From Toxotes chatareus (lineage: Eukaryota; Chordata; Actinopteri; Toxotidae), in NCBI GenBank assembly GCA_016801885.1, contig CM028890.1:9230001-9294000 (forward strand): a DNA stretch of 64,000 bases, read 5' to 3'. Both the position numbers and the translations under genes were made by a program. Each line of letters starts with the position of its first letter. The stretch's first letter is position 1. Under the pieces are notes generated by a model that did not search any database, was not told where the DNA came from, and worked only from the letters and a program-made list of their open reading frames with translations. This document shows, piece after piece, positions 34,170 through 46,100 of this stretch.

Positions 34170-37100
34170 AACTGCTCGAGTCAAGGCAGGTGCTTCTATA
34201 CCAAACGCAGTTTCTTAGTAGCCAACCCTCCACTTCCCCAGTTTACACACAGTGGCTTCCTCCACAACCATCTCCAGGTTTATTTATGAAAAATTCCAGG
34301 TAGCAGCGAATGGAGTCCTAATGTGCAGCTGTCCCACTGTTCAGGCTTGAAAAGATATAAACAAAGGAAGTGAGCTCCTTGGGGGAGGTAAAATTGATTT
34401 ACATAATGATTCCTTTATGAGAAAAACAGCTGAATCACTCCATTAACAAAAACCATCAAGCGTAACCATCACCAGTCCTTCATCAATAGATAAATGGACG
34501 TGATAATTGCAGATGTAAGCGACGGCTTCACTCCCAGAGGCAATCACTTTGAAAATCCAGTGAGGCTTACCCCTGTTGCTCAGATCTTTCACTCCTCCAT
34601 CTCCCTCTCCAGTGCCAGACAATACTTGCAGATTTCGGTGGTTTCTCTCTTTGTGCAGTAGCTGCCCAAAATCCAACTCCTCCCTTTTTCCACAGATTGA
34701 AGAGATGCTTTTTAGTCTGTTGACTTGCAGCCTGCAGAAAGGAATATAAAGCTTGTTGCCCCCCTACACACTCTCTCTACAGTCGAATGGAGAATGAGGT
34801 GGAGCCAGTGGATGAAATTGTTTTCCTCCGGTGATGAAGTAGACCTCCAATGGTATAGAGAGGCGGGGGAAGGTATCAATCAAAGTAGAAATAATTGTGA
34901 AAAAGAAATTGTGCAACCGATAAAAAGGATGAAGTCTGAAATTCTTTAATATTGAAGAATCTGCAGCTTGCTCATGGATCAATATATCTATATAATTGAT
35001 AACAGAGGGGAGCCAGCCAGTTGGAGAGAAACACAGCAAAATCCCTTTCAAAATGCGATAGAAATAGCCACTATAACACGTTTTCTAGTTCTTCTTATCT
35101 GCCAGTTTCAAATATAATTTCACAAATGCTGTATAATGAGGGCTGACATCCTGCTGCATGCAGATGCAGCACAGGCTGGTATTAAAGGTGCTTTGCTCCG
35201 TTTATGTGAGACTATCAGAGGATTCTGCTTGGCAGAAAGCTCAGCTTCATACTGAGACTATGTTTTTCATTATGTCAGTAGGAATCTTTTCAGTCTGTAA
35301 TGTGAGTATTGGCTGGGTAACCATACCTCAGCTGTGGTGATAAATAGTTGTAAGAAATTATTCTGAAAAGTGAAAAAAAAAAAAAAGTGCTTTGCTGAGA
35401 AGGTATCATTTGCAAGTTTAGAAGACGTGCTTTGGAGTAAAATGTATGGATTTGATCCAATTTAAAATATAACAGAAAGGGTGGAAATGACTTGTGGGCA
35501 CCACAGGGTCTCAATTTTATTGACAAGAGCCGTGCAGAAATGCAGAGAATTGCCAGAATCAATGTTTCAGTGTCCCCTGTTTCATCTTAAAAGATACAGT
35601 CATGAAAATTAAGCAAATGTAGTGATTAAATAAATAAATAAATAAATAAATAAATGTTTTACTGTAAAGAAGGAGTTTGATACGTTTGGGAATAAACATA
35701 TTTGTTTTCTTGCTAAGAGCGAGATTGAAATAAATGGCTCACGCGTCGACACTAAGTATGAACCTAGAGCTAGCGGGCTGTTAGCTTAGCGAAGCCTGGA
35801 AGCAAGAGAAAACAGCTAACAAGACTCTGCACTGCACCCGGCCAGAAATATTTCCAGCATATAAACCCCCTTTAAAACACAATTTACCGGCTTTTGTATG
35901 GATTAAACTAATAAGCGTTTTAATTAGTTAGCTGTAGAGGTACTTTAACTCTGATTTAACTCTTGGGGACAGTCAGGCCAGCTGTTTCCCCGATTCCAGG
36001 TTTTATGGGCTTTTAAACAAAGCTAATCGTCTCTAGCTTCGTACTTAATGTGCAGACATGAAAGTGGTATCAATCTTCTTATTTAACTCTTGGCTAAAAG
36101 CGAATAAATGCATTTAAGTTGAAGTATTAATTTTAGTGAAAGCAGGTAGACTCATTATAAATGTTTGCAAATTATAAAATTTACAAATCCCTTGAGCCAT
36201 TATTTAAATTTCATTTGGCTGCAATTACCTTTGCTCTGCTGCCTCAGACTAGTCTAATAGCCATCAAGCCTGTTTTAAAGAGTCAAAAATCACCACTGGT
36301 TTATCTGTCTTTTTAAATTGCACTGGCATAACACGATTTCCTTTAATTAAAAGTGATAAGTGATACTGTAAGTGAAAAGCAGGGAAAGTGTACACAGAAG
36401 AAAGAAGGATTATGATTATGGCGAAAACTGTAACAGTCATTATAACCTGCTGTGACAAGGGTTTGGTAAACATGAGCTCTATCAAGACCACACTGTCATT
36501 CAGTGCAGGAGGATAAATATTACAAAAATGTAAGATTATAGATAACATAAGAGTTTTGCTGCATTCAACAGAATTTCAACAGAAATCAAGCCATTTGTTA
36601 TTTAACCAAGATGCAAAACTTAATTTAATGAAAAGATTATTGCAAAAGATTTTAATTTATTTCCAGCCATTTTAATTATGGCCAAAAAATTATTCATTCA
36701 TGACGAAGACAGAGAATACCACTAGCCTATGCAGAGTAGTGTTCTCTGTGTTCAAAAGTTGTGGTTAATAATGGTTTGATAACATTAATGAATTGTCTGG
36801 ATGCTGAGAAATAAAGAGAAGCCAAAGTAACAGCTTCAGTACTGTGGTAATAGTTATTTTCCCTCTGTGCGTTTTCAGGGCTTTCTGGCAGCAAAACAGC
36901 TAAATTAATTGCCTGAGCTCCCCCAGCAGCCACTGTATGTCATGTCTGCACCACTCTTGTTTTTTCCCTGCCTTCCTTTTTAGCCTTATGTTCAAACCTC
37001 TTTATTCTTAGAAACAACCAGATAGGGGGTTTTAATTGTAAAATTAAGGATCCTCTTTCTGTTAGGACAGATTCAATCAAAGTGAACAAAAGGCTCTATT

Positions 37101-40100
37101 TTTGCACCAACAAGGATAACTACCTCAGTTTCAGACCCAATAACAAAGCAAAACAAAGAGAGGAAAAATGCTAATGCTTCATGAGAGACAGGCAAGTAAA
37201 TAACTCCAACAATACCATCTTATCACAGTTATAGCTGGGTGCCTGGTTTCTCCACTTATTGACCAGATGCATTGATTTCCTCTATTCTTGGTTTCTTTGG
37301 AAATATGTCAATAGATATGAGGTGCATTTAACTGGTGAGTTAATTGCCTGAGCTCATTTGTCCAATACAAGCCCAGTGGAGGCGTGAGGCGGACGGCTTT
37401 CTGAATCATCCCTCGTCAGCAGTTTGAACCAAAGCGCAATTTCATCACTCCCAGCTCCAGAGGTTATATTCTGGCAATGCATGATAATCATCATTAGTCT
37501 TTTTAACATGTGCTTTCTGTCTTTGACAGCTGCTCTCCACCCACAGCCTTCAATCTCAGCCTTTTACTGTGCGGTGCATTCAAGCACGAGAATAAGCAGT
37601 ATGTAAGTTTGTAATTCTTTCATTTCACGTTATAAACTTTTCATTTTGGACCTAATTCTTTACTTAACCATTTAATTAACAGATTTTGAGATCAGCCTTG
37701 AACTATGCTTTAATTTGATAGAAAGCAAAGCATGCTGCACTGCTAAATATTCATCAAAGTGCTGTATTGCTAATTTAAAAGAGCTGATGTGCTCTTTAAG
37801 TGGTCAAGACTGGAGTTCAAAGTCTACAGAGAAGCTGCAAATACACACATAGTGACACTCACGTGAGCACCTTCATTTTGTTACTTGATTATTCTATTAT
37901 TTTAAACTTGCATCATCATCAAACCAAAGCAATGAGCTAAAAATTGCTAAAATGTTCAGAGAAAAACTACTGATAACAATTTGTCCCTGTTTCCACATTA
38001 CACATAATCATTTTTTTCATTGTTAATATAAAAATCAATATAAAAATATCAATTAGCACAGTTTAAAGTAGCAATACTGGAGTACTTGAATGAAGTTCTA
38101 CCAATGTCTGTTTTTGTTTTCAACAGAATCAATGACATGCTGCGCTACAGATGAAAGAACAAGGCACTGAATTACATATCTTAGCTGTACGTATCTGTGA
38201 GCATGAATTCTGTATTTGCCCAACACCTGTGTTACTGGGAAGACAACACGATGGTATGAGAAGGTCTAAATATTTCCAATACACTTTATGAAACTGAGAA
38301 ACAACCAAACCTTCCAATCTGTTGCAACACTCTGCAATCACGTTTCTGCACTGCAATATTACAGAACTTTTTCTCATATGGCTTATACTTTACTGTTTTT
38401 TTTTTTTAAACTGTGTTTATTTCTAAAATTATCTCACAAAATTGTTAATTTAATTAAAACATCCCTTCCAACACAATGCTGCAATCACTCCAGAATATAA
38501 AGCGCTCCGGGCAAAAGTTAATGATTTTTCTTCTCTATAAAATTTCTAGCCTCTTTATTGAAAACACGTTTCTGCTTCTCACACATTTCCATTGTTATCT
38601 TCCTGGGAATGCAAACACATTTCATCTTCGTCTCAGTGTTCAAGCATGTAATTAGAGGATCATGGTGTAATAAAATTTACCAAATTGAAATGAGCAGCTG
38701 ACTGCTGTCTGATGGAAAAGAAAAGTGGAACTATTTGAAAGATTTGTTTTTCAGTTTTTCTTACGTTTATTGCCCAGCTTTAAGACCAGCTCAGTGATCC
38801 CTGAGACAGTCAGGGAATGACACTAACCATCCTCTTTCATGTCAAAGCCAAGCTGAACCCCAGAGGTCTCATTAGAGGAGGAGCAGAGTTTTGACTTAGT
38901 AAAGGGAAGCGCTCCTTCAAGGCCCAGTGAGAATGTTCAACACCAACTGAAATCCTGGCAGCAATTAGATGCACATCAGAAACACACCCAGCTCAGAGAA
39001 GAAGATGAAAAAAACATAATAATAATAGAATCCATACCCAACGTTAAAGTCCAGTTACTGTAGAGCTGAACTGAGCAGTCGATTCATCAAGTAGCAGAGG
39101 AACAGAAGATTAGTCTGGAACAATTTTGATAATTGCTCAGGAGGCAAAAAGGCCAAAAAATTAAACTAAGACTATTTGGTGGCTTTCCTAGACTTCTATG
39201 ATATACATATATAACGACAGACTGGCTAAATTTGGGTTTTGGACTGTTGGTGAGAGATAACAGCAACAACAAGCAATTGGACTTGGATAAACCTGTGATT
39301 GACTTCACAATTTATGACATTTATTAGACCAAATAACCAGCAGATTAATTAATAATGAAAATAACGTTAGCTGCAGCTCTAAATGTAAGAATGTTTGCAT
39401 ATTTGCCTGAAAGAATCAATGAAAATAATTCTTAAAATGGAGGTAAATCTGTCTGTTGATTAACTGATTAATCAATTAATCATTTCAGAAGTAGAAAGCT
39501 TCCTTTTTTGTTGCCTCTATATTTTGTTACATTAATTGTAATGTGAGTGCATTTCATTATATCGATCTATTCTGTAAATTTTGATTTTGAATGGATTGAC
39601 CAAATGAACAGGCTGACTGACAGACCCTGAAAGAGTGCCTTGTTTTAGCCTTTAAATTTAGATAAAAACCTATGAAGTTCTGTAATACTCAAAGCTTGAA
39701 TGAATAAAGCTGATTTGTGGATTCCACATATTAAAGAAATATTCCACATATATTAAACAAGTTTCTCAACCGTGAGTTCAGGATTCAGCATTACTTGTTA
39801 TGCAGAATGCCACGCTTAGATTCACATGAAAACTTTACAGCCTGAGTCCCTAAGAATTTCCAGACAGAAAACTAGGCCAGAAAATGGGCTGGGAAGTCTT
39901 GTGTTACACTGTGATTTAAGATGACCAAAGACTCAGGGACCGTTAGAGCCGACACATTTGCAATCAGTTCTGTCACTCTAGTGGACGGGCAGCTTCTTTA
40001 GCGGAGGGAGACATCTTGTGGCCTGCCTCTAAATGAAACTAACCTCTTGCTGCCTTGAAAAGCAGCACAGCCACTCTGTATGCTGCATGAGTACTGCAAG

Positions 40101-43100
40101 GGAAGCAAGAATGGATTTTTAGCTAAGAGAGGCTTATACTGTGAAATACCTCATATAAAATTCATCAAAAAGGCAGATATATTGGCATGTACTTTATAAG
40201 AAACATTAAATAAATAAAATACAACCCCAAAGTTGTTATGGAGGAGAGTGCATTCAGTATATATTTTATTGGTCATAAAACTATTTTAAACCCTTTCTTT
40301 TTTTCTTTTTTCTGAAGTGTTGTTTTCTTAAGTTGCTGCAGCACGTTTTTTTTTTCAGGCTGGAAAAGGCAGGACCTAGTGTTACTCATTTCAAATCTAC
40401 AGTAATTGTAAACATCTCTGACACAGCACATGTAGCGAATCTCCCCCCTGACAGACGGGGTGGAGGGCAGATGGAGTCTGTATCAATAAAAAACAGATGC
40501 TGCTGGCTACACCTGCCGTGTTTCTTCCTTGTTCCATTCCAGGCAGAATCCAACTAAAAAAACACAAGTGTGCTGTCACTCAAGCTTCCAGTCTGCAGCC
40601 TGCAGTTACACTTTGATAAACTCACTCCTCCAAATTTCCTCACCGGTACTTTCATTTGCAAGGATAATCTTGCTTTTTTTTTTGAGTGTGTGTGTGTGTG
40701 TGTGTGTGTGTTCTCATCTTGTTTGCTCAGCTGGAGGCCTTTTGTATCTGCTCCTGAATCAATTTTTTCTGCTTTCCCAGAAATTAAGCAAAGTAAGCAC
40801 TTGCCAGGGGCCTAAAGGTGCCATACAGAAACAGCGTTCCAGTTTTTCATCTGTCAGATGAACATATTATGACTTCAAATCATACCCTTAAACATCTGCA
40901 CGGCTACACAGACTGTCTCTCTTCCCAACATTCAAAGAAATGTCATTACAGAATGTAAATGTAAAGGATTTTTAACAGTTGAAAATAGATTATATCATCC
41001 CTCATAGTGCCAAAAAATGCTTTGCTGCTTCCAATAATGTGTCATGTCTGGCTTCCCCTGTACAGTGATACGTGGTGTCGTGGGGAATCTCAGCTTACTT
41101 GAAAGAGGATAGTGATACAATACTTTGGAAGGTGTAAGACATTGCTTTTATTGGCTAAGAGAGGAGGATATAGATCCCAGAGGCCATTAGTAGAAACAAA
41201 AGCTAAATATGAGCATGACAGGCAATCCAAGATGAAAAGGACGTGTGGTATGAAACCATGAGTCATTTTTGCATCATCATTATAAAGTAAAATATGAAAA
41301 TCTGGATTTCATCAGGCATAATATACAGTATGCTTTTGTTTGGATATCAGACCATGCCAGCAGGCTGGTAATCTCCTACATAACATAATGGCAGTATTGG
41401 TTTTGGACAGAGCCACACTTGTGTCCGGTGTCTCCACCTAACAAGCTAATTAACTTAAGAGGTTCTGTCAACTGGCACCTCCAATGTCTGCTTCTGGCAG
41501 TATCTGCTCCTCAATGTGCAAGTCAGCGAAAAGCATGCTCGTGCAGCGTCGCCGTTATGAATTCCTTCACTATTCCTCTTCAGCGCCATTGATCGGACTG
41601 CCAATACTGCACTTACAGTAACAGTGACTCCCACACTGGCCATTACTGACACTGAGTAATGGAACAAACACATTAGGTATTTGTTATTTGGCCTGTCATC
41701 TAAGCTCACTGCCTCAGATTTGGTTCTTTCATTGTTTGCACGTAGGAGCGTTATTTCCTCTCTCCCCTCCCTCTTCATGCTCTAGCCAGCACTGTAATTT
41801 TGTGCTCCTTCACACACCTCTTCCCTTCCTCTCTACTAATGCTCCCAGTTGTGCATCACGGCGCTGGCTGGGCTCCAAAGCAGGCTGAATCACAATGATG
41901 GTGTCAGTCCTCAGCTGAGTCCCAGTCCCACCTCAATCTAAGGACAGCACAGTCTCCTCTTCCTTTTTCTCTCCTCCTCTCTGTTTTGTTTCCACTTTGT
42001 CTTAGCTCCCTCCCTCAACTCTATTTCTTGCTTTTCACCTGTTCTCCATCTCTATTGTATAAGCTACGTCTCCTCTGTTTTTTTTCCCCCATCTCCCACA
42101 CTACCTATTTTCTGCCGGTGTCTGCTGCCAGACTCATTGTTACTGAACAGGTCTGACACTGTTTCACATCCTGACTTCTGTTTCCTTTACTCACCTTTTT
42201 TCTTTTCTTTGCTCTCCAAAGCCAACTTCAGCCTCCAGACTATAATGCATTGGATGAAGTAAAACACCACATCCTGTTTCTGGTTTGGCAGACCCCGAAC
42301 AAATCCCCCAACACCACAGACAGCCCATAATGTAATATTAAAAGGGCTCCAGCTTTGGTTTCAACACAAGCTGATACTTCAACAGGAAGTTCAATCACAA
42401 CACAAGCTCAACGGTAAACAGATAAATGTGTTAGAATCATCCCTGCATTAGCACAGACTCACTAAAGCACTGAGCTGGTAATCAATTGAAATGATATTAC
42501 GCCAGCTTCAGCATGCATCCTTCATACACACACTGACAAATGATTTATTTGGTAAGAGCCAATCTTGCAGGTTTAATCCACAGCAGCGAGCTGCGCTGTG
42601 TTGGGGTGCTTACGCTTTTGAGTATTAATGAGGCAATCAATCACACACCAGTTCACAGACAGTGTGTATGGCAGCAGGACGGAGGCATGACGTAAAGAGT
42701 CCACTAAGAAAATTATTTGGCCAATTAGTTGTGTTGCAATCTTAAAGATTTTCTTTAATATTATGCTGAGTTATATGAGCTGCATTACACAAGTTTCAAA
42801 CTGATATAATCTTGCAGAAAGACAAAACAAAACTTATTACTGCAGTTCACTCACAGACTGATACAGGGACATTCAAGGCTATGTTTCTGTATATATTTAT
42901 AGCACTGAGTAGAAAATTTCCAGCAACTACCATCTGCCAGCCTTTTAATATCTGAGACTCGTTCTCCTCCAGTGAATTACAGCATCCTCTCCCCAAAAAA
43001 GATTTCAGCACTTTATGCAGAGGGAATAATTGCACTTGGGGACCTTGATATTCCTTCTCCAAGATTTCTCAGTACCACTGCACATATCCAGCTCATTAGT

Positions 43101-46100
43101 AGAAACATCTGGTCTTTCCTGTCACTTTAGGCATGCTGAGTCTCTTCAGCCACTATTACTTTGTCTGACACACACAACAACACACAAACAGATGTTCAAA
43201 CACACAAAAAAAGGAAATAAAAAGGAAAAAAGGAAAGCTGAAAGATACTGTACAGATTGTTGATCACACACGTAATATGATAAATTGGGAGAGCGGAGAT
43301 TAAAGTACTCCAAGGGTTTTAAATAAGAAAAGATAACAGTCTAATCTAAACAGTGCAGTGTCTGTCAAGATGGAGGGTGATGTCGTCAGTCACATCGTCA
43401 TCACAGAGCTGTGTTTCAATTAAAAAGCAAACAAACAAAAAAACATGGTTACTATAGTAACAGCAAGTGTGGTTTAAAATCAATTGCTTTTTCATTTTCT
43501 CGTGAACTGCTCATCCTAAAACTGCACAATCAACACTGCACTTCCTTGGGTCCTCAGCAAAACACTCGTAAAGTCTGAAGTCGGACGGATGGGAGGTGGT
43601 TGAAAAAATCGAAATACAGAGAGCCAGACAGAGATTTCTCCACTTATCAGCAGGATTTTATTCAATACTGCTAATAAAAGTAAATTAGATATACTTGCTT
43701 GATTTAATATAATTTAATTATAAATAAAAGTATAATAAAATTTATATAGAGTGAAAATTAATTAAACTACATCAATAAAAAATACTGAATTTAAATTTAC
43801 TCAAATGAAATTGAGTTAAATCAACTGAATTAAATTTAATTTTTTTCCAAATAAAATCAAATTTCCTGAATTAAACTGAGTTTAATTAATCAAATAAAAC
43901 AAGCTGAGTTAATTTTGCATTATTATTATTTTTTGTGCATTTGCATGTGATGACAGACAGGGGGGAACTGGGGACTTGCTTCACAGGGCATTTATGTCTC
44001 TTGGTATGCACACTGACTACAATGCAGTCACACTGAATTTAATTACTTTGATTTACTCAATTATATTTGATTAAACCTACTCAATTAAACTGACTAACAT
44101 TAATTAAATTCATTTGAAAAATGCACTCAAATTAAAATGTGTGGAATGAATTAAATTATATTTATAACATAAAATGTCATCAGATTTACTCAATGACATC
44201 ACAACTGTGTTTTCACAGAACTCTATATAGTTTGCTTTGGGTTTATTTAGATTATCTTATGTGTGTATTTTTTTTTTTTTTTTTTTTCAGAAGCCGCTCA
44301 TCGAGAAAATTCATACTAGACAATGCACCTTCTTCCTTGGGTCCTCAGCAACACACCCATGAGGTTTTAAGTTGAGAAAATCTAAAGACAGAGAGAGATT
44401 CATCCATTTATAGTTAGATGTTCTGCTGTATTAATGGCCTATCAAAGTATAACTCTCAAAAGTTCAAAAATGTATGAGTGGAGGCATTTGAATGATTTTA
44501 TGCATACATTTTCTCCCATTTTTCCACATGTAGAGAACTAATTGTCAGATGTTGTCTAGAATTTGTGTGAGTCATCTTGCAGTGATGTTGCTGAAGTATA
44601 TAATGGGTAATCTCAAATCCATCACATCTCATCTCCTGTGAGAGGACCTGCCTCCCACAGTAAGATCAGCAGGCCGAGGAGGGGGAATTCAGGCAGCTCC
44701 ATGAATCTTTAATTAGTCCCCTCTATACTTAGGCCCTCAGAGCATCTCCAGTTTCTGACATTTAGCTGAAATTTGCCCTTTGTGCGTGGGGATGTGAAAG
44801 AGCCAAGGTCAGCTAACTGACCACAGTGATATATAGTGTTTTGTTTTTCGAGCTGTGAGTCAAATCTTATGTGCCATTTTCACGTACAAGTCTGAAGCTC
44901 TTCTCAGTGTAGATGTCAGGTTAGGTGTGGGTTGAAAAGCCAAACCTCATCTTTCAACTTAAACCATTGTCTCTCACACACAATAATAGTATTAACACTC
45001 TAGAACCACTAAGTAATTAGTATAAATCCTTCTTCCCCAGTTTCACTGCCGCTGGTTTTCAAAGAAATTGTGCAGCATGACAAGCCCATCTTGGTGCTAG
45101 GCTTTCATCACTCAAATCAATGGCCCATTTCATCGAAATACAATCCTTCCCCTGTCTCTGCAGCAGGACGATTAAGTTCCATTCAAATTCTGCTGACATG
45201 ATTTTATCTCTTTGGTAAAGGCCTGAAAATTGAATGAAAAAAAAAACTGTTTAACAAAAATGAAAGCTAAGAGTTAAGAAAAATGACCTTTTCATTACAA
45301 ATATCACTCTGTTTTGTTTTTGGTGAGGTTATGTGTTTTCGATTTTGTGAGATGAGACAAACCATTAGAACATTTGGTGCCACTAAAGACGATCATTCTT
45401 CTGAGGTATTTGCAAGGAAAAACAATACTGTATTAAAAATCTACTGGTCTTGAAAACAGCATATGTTTGCTTCATAATGCATGATGCATGATGTCAGCAG
45501 AGACCATATGGCACCTCAGTAGTTTACACATTTCTGAGGACACTTTTAAGGAGTAAACTCATTTCTCCTTCAAGAAAAATGGCTATTAATAGTAGACACA
45601 AAATGAAGAATTGGGCATAGTGTAATATTGGCATCATCATAAAAAGCCAGGAAATATCTTGCTGCTTTTGGCGCCAGCTTTTGTAAACAGAAATAAAGCA
45701 CTGCTTTGTTAGTATTCCACAGGAATTTTTTCCTGTCTTACACCCCCGTACCTGTTGTTCCTCCTAGAGCTACTTAGTTTTTCCACAATCATGCCATTAA
45801 TTATTTAAAAACATGTAGGATTACAGGACCATTACTGAAAAAAAAAACAATTAAGAAATGACAGCATAATTTGAATGAAAATGACGTCTCTTTTCCAAAG
45901 AATTTCTGATGTGGATGTGCTTGTCTCATCATAACAATACTCATTTTAAAAAAAAGAACCATTCTTCTTACAGCAGTTCTCTGCTGTAATGTCTCCTGGG
46001 GTTTATAAACATAAACTGACTCATACTTCGTTTTATCGTGGGCAGAATGAAGCATTCAAATTTTAGAATTATAATAACTATTAAACAGCTCACAGTTGTT

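Noticed and set aside
34170..34184. Five-codon extension upstream of exon 1B
   Set aside because: It begins with TTG, not ATG; the first in-frame ATG is at 34169 and an in-frame TAA lies further upstream.
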